From the NCBI RefSeq assembly GCF_031202265.1, contig NZ_CP100604.1, positions 8,290,501 through 8,354,500 of the forward strand: DNA of 64,000 bases. Reading direction: 5' to 3'. The notes under the pieces were generated by a model, which did no database searches, was not told the DNA's origin, and was given only the letters and a program-made list of their open reading frames with translations. The translations under genes and the position numbers were made by a program. Positions within the stretch are counted from its first letter, which is position 1; the number at the start of each line of letters is the position of its first letter. Below, piece after piece: positions 55,691 to 63,717 of the stretch. The stretch comes from Bradyrhizobium sp. Ash2021 (GTDB lineage Bacteria > Pseudomonadota > Alphaproteobacteria > Rhizobiales > Xanthobacteraceae).

Positions 55691-55716
55691 TACGTTGCGG
55701 ATGAGCGTCTCGTTAC
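55691..55716 (-). promoter_or_regulatory. Possible SigF-type promoter of the MXKDX gene
   Basis: Minus strand GTAACG (55711-55716), spacer 16, CGTA (55691-55694): one mismatch in each box compared with the two exact sites. It lies about 53 bases before the start codon and overlaps the stop of the upstream gene. Confidence 0.4.
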
Positions 55717-55865
55717 AGAGCTCGCACAATTCGTTCATCGGGGAAGTTCGGTTTCGTCATAAGCCCGCCGCCGCAAGCGCCGACGCTGTTCGCGGTCGCC
55801 GACATCGCTGCCAGCGATGCAAAAAGCGAAATCGCAAGAACGGGTCTGGCAAACTTCGCCAACAT
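55713..55865 (-). CDS. Small secreted protein under an exact SigF-type promoter
   Basis: 50 aa. MLAKFARPVLAISLFASLAA is a signal peptide that resembles the one of the gene at 53509 (shared LAISL and AMSA). The mature part is short: NSVGACGGGLMTKPNFPDER. It has one Cys. The ATG at 55865 has AAAGGAGC upstream; an in-frame ATG ten codons earlier is less well placed and would sit in the leader hairpin. Promoter and leader are homologous to those of the 53509 gene. Function is unknown. Confidence 0.6.
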   Translation of the reverse strand: MLAKFARPVLAISLFASLAAMSATANSVGACGGGLMTKPNFPDERIVRAL

Positions 55866-55876
55866 TGCTCCTTTGT

Positions 55877-55912
55877 CATTTGCAGAGCGCTTCATGCGCG
55901 CTTCTGCAAATG
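55877..55912 (-). ncRNA. Conserved 5'-leader hairpin, second copy
   Basis: Minus strand arms CATTTGCAGAAGCGC and GCGCTCTGCAAATG with one bulged base and a loop GCATGAA, 11 bases before the start. Compared with the hairpin at 53759, the outer paired bases differ on both sides while pairing is kept, and the GAAGCGC inner arm and CATGA loop are shared. Confidence 0.7.
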
Positions 55913-55914
55913 AG

Positions 55915-55940
55915 TTCGGAAACTTTCGTCGGCCGGTTAC
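55915..55940 (-). promoter_or_regulatory. SigF-type ECF promoter (exact GTAACC-N16-CGAA)
   Basis: Minus strand -35 GTAACC (55935-55940), 16-base spacer, -10 CGAA (55915-55918), 50 bases before the start codon. The spacer shares CGACGA/AGACGA-like words with the site at 53800. Confidence 0.75.
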
Positions 55941-56017
55941 TTAATCACGGCGAGGTGAAGAATCAGGCCGCTGCAGAAATGGCCGTCGACGCGGCTTCTC
56001 GATTATTCGACGCTATC

Positions 56018-56560
56018 TCAGCCGATGAAGGAGGCCAGCGCCTTCAGGCCGCGGTGAATGCTGATCTTCACGTTCGATTCCGACATGCCGTAGCGCACGG
56101 CGGTTTCGGCGACGCTCTTGCCTTCGAGCTTGACGGCCTCGATCGCCTGACGTGTCTTCCGCGGTAGCCGGCCGAGAAGTTTCGCCATGTCGTGCGTCCC
56201 TTCGGTCGACGCGTGGTCGTCCGCCGCCATCAATTCCTGATGATCGTCGATCGGGACATCCATCCGCGACATCTTGTTGCTGCGAAGGTGGTCGATCAGC
56301 TTGTAGCGCGCAATCGCATGAAGCCAGGGCGTGAACAGCGCATCGGGATCGTAGGTGTGGCGCTTCAGATGGACCGCCAGCAACGTCTCCTGGACCAGGT
56401 CTTCCGCCTCCTCGGCGCCGCGTCCCGCCCCTATCATCCTGCGCTCGTAGTAGGCGCGAAGACGAAGTGCGAGCTTGGCGAGCAGCGTGCGGTAGGCGGC
56501 CGCATCACCGCGCTGGCTTGCCAGCATCAGCGTCTTCAATTCGGTTTCATGAGTAATCAT
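56018..56560 (-). CDS. ECF sigma factor, SigF-like
   Basis: 180 aa, full length. Region 2 reads GAEEAEDLVQETLLAVHLKR, then PWLHAIARYKLIDHLR, and region 4 reads RLPRKTRQAIEAVKLEGKSV to ESNVKISIHRGLKAL. It is a close paralogue of the sigma factor at 54498. No nrsF gene follows it; instead the secreted-protein genes at 55713 and 55371 come next on the same strand. It may share the NrsF at 53860 or act with an anti-sigma elsewhere. No SigF-type promoter was seen before it. Confidence 0.88.
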   Translation of the reverse strand: MITHETELKTLMLASQRGDAAAYRTLLAKLALRLRAYYERRMIGAGRGAEEAEDLVQETLLAVHLKRHTYDPDALFTPWLHAIARYKLIDHLRSNKMSRMDVPIDDHQELMAADDHASTEGTHDMAKLLGRLPRKTRQAIEAVKLEGKSVAETAVRYGMSESNVKISIHRGLKALASFIG

Positions 56561-56658
56561 GCTAGCCTACCGGTTGTTCTCTGGCTTCGCCGGGCTATGG
56601 GACTGCCGACGGCTCAGCATTTGCTTTCAATGAATTTCCGATCTCTTCGGGCGAAACA

Positions 56659-58053
56659 CTATTGGGCTGCCGCTCGGGTGTCCGTATGAGGGAGACTCGT
56701 TAGATCGCTGGTTGTGATTGACTCAAGCTCCGCGAGATAGGTCGCTTGCGTGATCCTGAGCTTGGCAGCAAGACGTTCAATGGCAATCAACGATCGTTGA
56801 TCATCCAAAAGATTGAGCAGCGAAGCGGCGTCCGTTTGAGACGCGTCGCCCGTTTCAAATGCGGTCCGGGCGACGGAAACGACCTGGCGCGCGCGCGGAA
56901 GGATGGTGTGGTCGAACAAGTCGAGTTGACGGCCGGCATCCCGAATGATCGCGATGTCCGCAATCACCTGTGCCGTTAGGTCATTGCCGACCTGGCGGCG
57001 CATGGCCTCGGAGGCGCGGAGCTTGGCTTCGGCCTGCGCAATGGCCGCATTGAGCGCCTCGTAGCGGAAAATCGGGATCGTTGCCTGCGCCAAGAGTGAT
57101 TGTGTGACCCCCATCAGGTCGGTGCCTAAACTCAGATTGAAATCCGGAACGTATTGAAGTTCGGCAAGGCGTATTCCCTCGCCGCGACCACGAATCTCAT
57201 CGGCGAGCGCGACCAACTCCGGGTTCTGCTTCGCCGCCATTTCGACCAGGTCCTCGGCCCGATAGACCATCCGTCGCGACGCCGGCAGTTTCGTCGGAAC
57301 GGGCAATGGCGCACCTGCGGGACGACTCAGGAGCGCATTGATCGCTGCCCGCTGACTCGGTAGCTGCGATCGCATATTGGCGATGTCGTTGCCCGACAGA
57401 TCCGCTTCGTTGCTCGACTTCAGCACATCTCGCTGGCCGGATGTGCTGCCGGCGCGGTTACGGTCTTCAGCCACCTTCGCGATTGTCAGGAGCAATCGCT
57501 GATTGCTCTGCTCCAGGCGGATCAGTTCTGCGTTTAATGCGTAGTCGTAGTAGGCGCGGAGCACCTTGTACCGCAGGTCGTATTTGGCCTTGATGAAGCG
57601 CCGGCCCGTGGCCCGTGCGTTCTCCAGTGTTTGCTTGGCGGCCGCATCCAACTTGCCCGGCCACTTGATGTCCGTCATGGGATCGTTGCCGAGGGTCAGC
57701 GAACTGCTTCCCCAACTGGTGTGTCCGTTGGTGATGGTTGATGCGGCCGCCACGTTGACCGTCGTGGTCTGGGTGGCGTCCTGCGGAATCTGCTCGATCG
57801 CCGACCGCCAATCCCAATAGCGCTGCTCCAAGTCAGCGTTGTTGAGCAATGCGTATTCGACCAACCGGTCGGATGTTGGGTTTGCCGGAAGTGGTGGTAT
57901 CTCGCGGATTTCGGTTGGCTTCTCAAATGGCTTCCCCATCTGCACGGCCGCAGCGCGTTCTTCGAACTCGCCGGGAGGGTGGATGGTGCAGCCCGACAGT
58001 CCAACCAGGAGCACGATCGTCGCACGCCCGCAAATCGAAATAGAACTACTCAT
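56659..58053 (-). CDS. TolC-family outer-membrane efflux lipoprotein (CusC-like)
   Basis: 464 aa. A signal peptide with lipobox LSGC near residue 22 predicts lipid anchoring. Two TolC-type halves follow: a long helix-rich first half (about 75-240) and a second starting at about residue 260 (AEDLVEMAAKQNPELVALADEIRG) with YVPDFNLSLGTDLMG. It should form the outer-membrane duct for the CusBA pump encoded upstream, with 226 bases between. It differs from the truncated tolC fragment at 62925, so it may have taken over that role. Confidence 0.82.
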   Translation of the reverse strand: MSSSISICGRATIVLLVGLSGCTIHPPGEFEERAAAVQMGKPFEKPTEIREIPPLPANPTSDRLVEYALLNNADLEQRYWDWRSAIEQIPQDATQTTTVNVAAASTITNGHTSWGSSSLTLGNDPMTDIKWPGKLDAAAKQTLENARATGRRFIKAKYDLRYKVLRAYYDYALNAELIRLEQSNQRLLLTIAKVAEDRNRAGSTSGQRDVLKSSNEADLSGNDIANMRSQLPSQRAAINALLSRPAGAPLPVPTKLPASRRMVYRAEDLVEMAAKQNPELVALADEIRGRGEGIRLAELQYVPDFNLSLGTDLMGVTQSLLAQATIPIFRYEALNAAIAQAEAKLRASEAMRRQVGNDLTAQVIADIAIIRDAGRQLDLFDHTILPRARQVVSVARTAFETGDASQTDAASLLNLLDDQRSLIAIERLAAKLRITQATYLAELESITTSDLTSLPHTDTRAAAQ

Positions 58054-58279
58054 GGACCCCCTCGCCGTTTTTTGTACCCGGGCTGGCAACTACAGGCGCA
58101 AGTCTGGCTGCCGATGATGACGGGCCCGGTTGAATGGTTACGTCGGCAACCTGCCCGGTCGGACCTGCGCGTCCGCCGCAACGGATGCCTGGTCGGCTCA
58201 CAGCCCGCGGGATCGCGCGCCCAAAGAGTCGCGGAACGGGTGAAGCCGTTCCATCCCGTCCGGCGTCGTACTGTTGCGA

Positions 58280-61200
58280 TCATTCCGCTGCTTCCGCACG
58301 TTGTAGGGCGCTTGCCGACGCGTGCTGCGAGATCTCGGCTTCAACGGGAACGGCATCAGCCGGCGCACGTGGCAGCCCAAAGCCCTTGATCAGGGCATAG
58401 ACGGCCGGGATCACAACGAGGGTCAGGATCGTCGATGAGATCATGCCGCCGATCATCGGCACGGCGATGCGCTGCATGACCTCCGAGCCGGTGCCGGTGC
58501 TCCAGAGGATCGGAATAAGGCCGGCCATGATGGCGACGACCGTCATCATCTTGGGTCTGACACGCTCGACCGCGCCGAGCATGATGGCCTGGTTGAGGTC
58601 GTCCCGCGTGAACGGCCTGCCTTCCGCGAGCCGCTCCGCGTGAAGCTCCTTCATCGCCTGATCGAGATAGATCAACATGATCACGCCGGTCTCCGCCGCG
58701 ACGCCTGCCAGCGCAATGAAGCCTACGGCCACTGCGACCGACATGTTGAAACCAAGCCACCACATCAGCCAAAATCCGCCAACCAGCGCGAACGGCAGTG
58801 ACAGCATCACGATCAGGGTCTCGGTTAGTCGACGGAAATTGAGATAAAGCAGCAAGAAGATGATCAGCAGCGTCACGGGCACAACGATCTTGAGCCGCGC
58901 GGTAGCGCGTTCCAGATATTCGAACTGTCCGCTCCAGACCACGTAATTCCCAGGCGGGAACTGCACACTGGCAGCGACAGCCGCCTTGGCGTCGGCCACG
59001 TAACCGCCGAGATCGCGGTCGCGGATGTCCACGAAGATGTACACGGCGAGCTGACCGTTCTCGGTCCGGATCGACGTCGGACCGCGCGTCAGTTTGATCG
59101 CGGCAACTTCTCCCAGCGGGACGGTCCCACCACCCGGCATCGAAATGAGCACGTCGCGCGCGATCGATTGGGGATCGCTGCGCAGATCCCGCGGATAGCG
59201 CACATTGACGCCGTAGCGCTCGCGGCCCTCGACGGTGGTGGTAAGAGTCTCTCCGCCAAGTGCGGACGATACGGTGTCCTGTACGTCGCTGACCATGAGG
59301 CCGTAGCGCGCAAGCGCCTCGCGATTAGGAACGACGTCGAGATAGTAACCGCCGATCACGCGCTCCGCGTAGGCGCTCGATGTACCAGGTACGGTCTTCA
59401 CGACAGTTTCGATCTGTCGCGCCAGCTTGTCCATCTCGACAAGGTCGGTACCCAAAACCTTGATGCCGATTGGTGTACGGATGCCGGTCGCGAGCATATC
59501 GGTGCGGGCCTTGATCGGCATGGTCCATGCGTTGGAAACGCCGGGAAACTGCAGGGCCTTGTCCAGCTTGGCAATCAGGCCGTCGACGGTCAGGCCGGCA
59601 GGCCACAGCTCCTTGGGTTTGAGGTTGACGACGGTCTCGAACATCTCGGCCGGAGCAGGGTCGGTCGCGGTCTCAGCGCGTCCGGACTTGCCATAGACCG
59701 ACTCCACCTCGGGAAACGTCTTGATGATCTTGTTCTGGGTCTGAAGAAGTTCCGCCGCCTTGGTCACGGAAATACCGGGCAACGTCGTCGGCATGTACAT
59801 CAGCGTACCTTCATTGAGGCTCGGCATGAACTCTGTTCCGAGTTGCCGAGCCGGCCAGAGGCTCACCGCCAATGCGGCAACCGCGAGCACGATCGTCAGC
59901 GTCTTGGCCTTCAACACCCCGCGGATCAGCGGGCGGTAGATCCAAATCAGGAACCGATTGATCGGACTCTTGTGCTCCGGAATGATCTTGCCGCGCACAA
60001 AAAGTACCATGAGCGCCGGGACCAACGTGATCGAGAGGATCGCGGCCGCTGCCATGGAAAAGGTCTTGGTGAAAGCCAGCGGGCTGAACAGACGCCCTTC
60101 CTGCGACTCCATGGTGAAGATCGGCAGAAACGACACTGTGATGATCAGCAGGCTGAAAAACAGCGCGGGACCGACTTCGCTCGCCGCCTCGATCAGGACC
60201 TCCAGGCGCGGTTTATCGGGCGGCGCGCGTTCGAGATGTTTGTGAGCGTTCTCGATCATGACGATGGCGCCATCGATCATAGCGCCGATGGCGATCGCGA
60301 TACCGCCGAGGCTCATGATGTTCGAGCCGATGCCGAGCACTTTCATGGCGCTGAACGCCATCAGGATGCCGACCGGCAGCATGACGATGGCGACGAGTGC
60401 ACTGCGCACATGCAGCAGGAACACGATGCAGACCAGCGCGACGACGATGCTTTCTTCCGTGAGCGTTCGCTTGAGCGTCTCGATCGCGCTGTGAATGAGA
60501 TTGGAGCGGTCATAGACCGGTATGATCTGCACGTCTTTTGGCAAGGCCGACGCCATTTCGGCCAGACGCGCCTTCACATTGTCAATGACGTCAAGCGCGT
60601 TTTGGCCAAAACGTTGCAGGACGATGCCACTGGCGACCTCACCCTCGCCATTGAGTTCGGTAATGCCCCGGCGTTCGTCCGGGCCAAGCTCGATCCGCGC
60701 AACGTCCTTCAGCAGAACCGGCGTGCCCTTGTCGACCTTCAGAACGATGTTCGAGAGGTCGGCGAGGCTTTTGACGTAGCCACGCCCCCGCACGACGAAT
60801 TCGAATTCCGACATCTCTACCGTGCGGCCGCCGACATCCATATTGCTGCCGCGGACCGCATCGCGCACCTTCGAAAGCGGGATATCCAGCGCCTTCAACC
60901 GGTTCGGATCGACGATGATATTGTATTGTTTGACGAAGCCGCCGACGCTTGCGACTTCGGCGACGCCTTCCGCCTTTGAGATACCGTAGCGGATGGTCCA
61001 GTCCTGCAGAGATCGCAGGTTGGCCAGGGATTTATCCTTGGACTGCAGCGCGTATTGATAGACCCATCCGACGCCGGTCGCATCCGGTCCCAAAGTGGGT
61101 GTGACACCCGCCGGCAATTTGCGGGCAGCCGCGTTGAGATATTCGAGAACACGCGAGCGCGCCCAATAGATGTCGGTACCATCCTCGAAGATGATGTAGA

Positions 61201-61477
61201 CGAACGAAACGCCGAAGAAGGAGAATCCCCGCACGACTTTGGACTTCGGGACGGTCAGCATCGCCGTCGTCAGCGGATAGGTGACCTGGTCCTCGATGAC
61301 CTGCGGTGCCTGACCTTGATACTCTGTATAAACAATCACCTGGGTGTCGGAGAGGTCTGGAATGGCGTCAAGCGCCGAGTGTTGCAGCGAATAGACCCCG
61401 GCTGCCACAACGAAGACCACGCCGATCAGAACCAACATCAGGTTGCGGGCCGACCAGTCGATAAGGCGTGCGATCAT
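58280..61477 (-). CDS. cusA: Cu/Ag-type RND efflux pump (CusA/CzcA family)
   Basis: 1065 aa inner-membrane proton-driven pump with 12 helices and two large periplasmic loops. N-terminal MIARLIDWSARNLMLVLIGV is typical of heavy-metal RND pumps. The helix-4 motif reads AIGAMIDGAIVMIENAHKHLER, close to CusA (Cu+/Ag+) rather than the CzcA form. The C-terminal [20 protein letters not shown] is also found in the relic at 51464. The start overlaps the cusB stop (ATGA). Metal preference is inferred from motif likeness. Confidence 0.92.
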   Translation of the reverse strand: MIARLIDWSARNLMLVLIGVVFVVAAGVYSLQHSALDAIPDLSDTQVIVYTEYQGQAPQVIEDQVTYPLTTAMLTVPKSKVVRGFSFFGVSFVYIIFEDGTDIYWARSRVLEYLNAAARKLPAGVTPTLGPDATGVGWVYQYALQSKDKSLANLRSLQDWTIRYGISKAEGVAEVASVGGFVKQYNIIVDPNRLKALDIPLSKVRDAVRGSNMDVGGRTVEMSEFEFVVRGRGYVKSLADLSNIVLKVDKGTPVLLKDVARIELGPDERRGITELNGEGEVASGIVLQRFGQNALDVIDNVKARLAEMASALPKDVQIIPVYDRSNLIHSAIETLKRTLTEESIVVALVCIVFLLHVRSALVAIVMLPVGILMAFSAMKVLGIGSNIMSLGGIAIAIGAMIDGAIVMIENAHKHLERAPPDKPRLEVLIEAASEVGPALFFSLLIITVSFLPIFTMESQEGRLFSPLAFTKTFSMAAAAILSITLVPALMVLFVRGKIIPEHKSPINRFLIWIYRPLIRGVLKAKTLTIVLAVAALAVSLWPARQLGTEFMPSLNEGTLMYMPTTLPGISVTKAAELLQTQNKIIKTFPEVESVYGKSGRAETATDPAPAEMFETVVNLKPKELWPAGLTVDGLIAKLDKALQFPGVSNAWTMPIKARTDMLATGIRTPIGIKVLGTDLVEMDKLARQIETVVKTVPGTSSAYAERVIGGYYLDVVPNREALARYGLMVSDVQDTVSSALGGETLTTTVEGRERYGVNVRYPRDLRSDPQSIARDVLISMPGGGTVPLGEVAAIKLTRGPTSIRTENGQLAVYIFVDIRDRDLGGYVADAKAAVAASVQFPPGNYVVWSGQFEYLERATARLKIVVPVTLLIIFLLLYLNFRRLTETLIVMLSLPFALVGGFWLMWWLGFNMSVAVAVGFIALAGVAAETGVIMLIYLDQAMKELHAERLAEGRPFTRDDLNQAIMLGAVERVRPKMMTVVAIMAGLIPILWSTGTGSEVMQRIAVPMIGGMISSTILTLVVIPAVYALIKGFGLPRAPADAVPVEAEISQHASASALQRAEAAE

Positions 61478-62928
61478 TGTGATTTCTCCCCGGTATCCAA
61501 GCCATTGAGCGCGGCCTTAAGATTGCTTTCGGCATCGATCAGGAAATTGGCGGACACCACGACCTTGTCGCCTTCGGCGAGTCCTTCCATGATCTCGACT
61601 CGGTCGCCGCCGCGGCGTCCGACTTTCACCGAACGGGGCTCGAAACGGCCGTCGCCCTTGTCGAGCAGCACGATTTGCCGGTCCCCACTGTCGATGACGG
61701 CGCTGCTGGACACCGTCACAACAGGAGCTTCCGTTCCAGTGGCAATTTCGACATCTGCATACATGTCCGGAAGCAGCACATCGTCCCGATTGGGCAGCTC
61801 GATTCGTATTCGCGCGGTACGGGTCTCCATCTTCAAGTGCGGGTAGATCACAGTAACCTTCCCGGTGAAGGGATGATCCGGATGCGCCCGTGGTCGAACG
61901 ATGACCTTTTGCCCGACTTCGATGAGTCCCAGGTCGCGTTCCGCGACGTCGGCCATCACCCAGACGACGTCATGATCGACGATCCGGAACAGCACGTCGC
62001 CCGGTGCCGCCCGCATGCCGTTGACGGCCATCCGATCCACGATTTCGCCGTCCTGCGGCGCGGGCCAAGTCACGTAGACCGGCACTTCGCGCGTACGCTC
62101 GATGTCAGCAATGAACTTCTCAGGGGCATCCAGATTTTCAAGGCGCCGGCGCGCGCCTTTCAGTGCCTGGCTGCTGATGCCCGCGTCCGGGCGGGCATTG
62201 AGCGCTGAAAGATATTCGGCGGCGGCGCTCGACAGGTTCGGGCCGTAGATGCGCATCAGCGGCTGGCCCTTGTGAACATGCGTGCCTGTGGTGACATTTT
62301 CGACGGCGTCGATGAAACCTTCGAAACGCAGCGACACCACCGATCGGCGGCGCTCGTCTTCCTCAACGGTGCCCGGGGCACGGACCATCGTGTTCAGGGT
62401 ACGCCGCTCCGCGACCTCGGTTTGAACACCTGCCTTCTGTAGCTTGCCCGCGCTGACCTTGACCGACGAATCGTCCTCCTGATCGTTTTCGTCCTCGTAG
62501 ACGGGCAGATAGGCCATACCCATATTGTCCTTCTTGGGCGTGTCAGACTTGTCGGGCAGGCCCATAGGATTGCGATAGTATTTGACCCGATGCGTGCCGC
62601 CGCTCTTCGCAGCCATGGCTTCTGGAACTTTGGCTTCCGGAACTTTCTCCTCGAAGCTTACGTCTTCGCTGCCGCGGACAGCCAAATATGCCTTGCCTGA
62701 GGATGTCTTCTTTGGCGTCTGCGAATACTCGGGCAGGCCATCCGGATCGCGGTAATAGACGATCGGTCCGGTCGCTGCCGGCTCAGCCGGACCCGGTCTT
62801 GCTGCTGCGGGCAGTACTGCGGATAGCGATTCCGGGAGCGGACCATTGGATCGCCCGACGGTCAATCCGACCAATCCGGCAGCCAAGATCGCGGATACGA
62901 TCAACAGAAGGCCAACTGATCTTCTCAT
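61474..62928 (-). CDS. cusB: Efflux periplasmic adaptor (CusB type) with two metal-binding domains
   Basis: 484 aa. One N-terminal helix (about 6-26) is followed by two copies of a heavy-metal-binding-like domain: YYRDPDGLPEYSQTPKK (about 55-85) and YYRNPMGLPDKSDTPKK (about 118-150). The adaptor core then shows APGTVEEDERRRSVVSLRFEGFID and the lipoyl/hairpin region. It bridges CusA and the outer-membrane duct and can pass metal to the pump. The start at 62928 gives a clean membrane anchor and follows a GGAGA site that lies in the end of the truncated tolC. Confidence 0.9.
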   Translation of the reverse strand: MRRSVGLLLIVSAILAAGLVGLTVGRSNGPLPESLSAVLPAAARPGPAEPAATGPIVYYRDPDGLPEYSQTPKKTSSGKAYLAVRGSEDVSFEEKVPEAKVPEAMAAKSGGTHRVKYYRNPMGLPDKSDTPKKDNMGMAYLPVYEDENDQEDDSSVKVSAGKLQKAGVQTEVAERRTLNTMVRAPGTVEEDERRRSVVSLRFEGFIDAVENVTTGTHVHKGQPLMRIYGPNLSSAAAEYLSALNARPDAGISSQALKGARRRLENLDAPEKFIADIERTREVPVYVTWPAPQDGEIVDRMAVNGMRAAPGDVLFRIVDHDVVWVMADVAERDLGLIEVGQKVIVRPRAHPDHPFTGKVTVIYPHLKMETRTARIRIELPNRDDVLLPDMYADVEIATGTEAPVVTVSSSAVIDSGDRQIVLLDKGDGRFEPRSVKVGRRGGDRVEIMEGLAEGDKVVVSANFLIDAESNLKAALNGLDTGEKSQ

Positions 62929-63218
62929 AACGAATCTCCAAAGCGGCGCTGCCCGACGCCCAGGCCGTTGACGTCCCATGCTTCCAGCACAAGTTTGGGA
63001 TCATCCAGCACGACTGCTTCGCCGACCATGTGGAGGGCTGCACTGAAATCAAGCGAAGCTGCCGCAACCGTCGGATTGAGGTTCTCCGCGATCGCGACGA
63101 CGCTCTCTACTGTTGCCCCGGGCAGAGACCGGTCCCCCGCCTCGGCTGGAGACAACCACAGCAATGCTGTGGTTGCTCCGATGGCGGCCAGGCAAATCAT
63201 GCCGCTCGCGCGAGTCAC
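62925..63218 (-). pseudogene. Truncated TolC-family gene, N-terminal part only
   Basis: 97 aa. A signal peptide ends SPAEAG. Then ATVESVVAIAENLNPTVAAA and VLDDPKLVLEAWDVNGLGVGQRR match the first helix and following loop of CusC-like outer-membrane factors, which should run on for over 300 residues. Here the frame ends a few codons later, exactly in the ribosome site and start of cusB (ATGA overlap). A clean deletion fused the tolC start to the cusB leader. Signal peptide and upstream overlap are intact, so a short peptide may still be made. Confidence 0.7.
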
Positions 63219-63619
63219 GGTATTGCCTTCAGGACCAGCTTGTTTTCAATAGTCCCGGTTTCGCCTTGCACCTTGGCGCCGAGCGAAAGCTGCCAGCCTC
63301 CGGCCATGCTCACGGACGCCTTGAACTTGTAAACGCCGGGCTCCGTGCTGGGCATAGGCGCAATCCTGGTCGCCATCTCCTGCATGCCGTCAGGGGCCAT
63401 ATCCAGACGTGTCGCGAAAATCACCGCATCGGGCACCGGCTTGCCGTCCGACTTATGGACGAGGCGAACGGAGATGATCGCGTCACCCTTCCTGACGGTC
63501 TGGTCGACCAGCTGGAATTCGTAGTCCTTGACGTCGGCGCGGGCGCCCGTGACCGAACCGATGATGGCAATGCCGATCAGCGCGGCCTGGACGGCACGCG
63601 CATAGTTGAAGTTTTTCAT
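63215..63619 (-). CDS. FixH-like/YtkA-like periplasmic protein
   Basis: 134 aa. A signal peptide ends TGARA near residue 28. An immunoglobulin-like beta domain follows: KDYEFQLVDQTVRKGDAIIS, then VRLVHKSDGKPVPDAVI and PGVYKFKASVSMAGGWQLSL. Small proteins of this kind commonly precede cusBA in alphaproteobacteria and are suspected copper-handling or pump-assembly factors. The start at 63619 was chosen for the signal peptide. It overlaps the tolC fragment by four bases (ATGA). Confidence 0.8.
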   Translation of the reverse strand: MKNFNYARAVQAALIGIAIIGSVTGARADVKDYEFQLVDQTVRKGDAIISVRLVHKSDGKPVPDAVIFATRLDMAPDGMQEMATRIAPMPSTEPGVYKFKASVSMAGGWQLSLGAKVQGETGTIENKLVLKAIP

Positions 63620-63717
63620 TTTTGAATCCTCGAAGTCCTGATGTGCCGCCAACGGCGGCATGCGTTTATCCGCGCGGCCCCGGGACCGCGCAGCAGCAGA
63701 CGGCGTGGTGACGCCGA

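Noticed and set aside
57980..58140. GTAACC on the minus strand upstream of the cusC-like gene as a SigF promoter
   Set aside because: At the 16-base spacing the -10 position reads CATC, not CGAA, so it is not counted.
58054..58279. Possible small gene between cusA and the cusC-like gene
   Set aside because: The frames there are short and Arg-rich with no good start site. Treated as a 226-base spacer.
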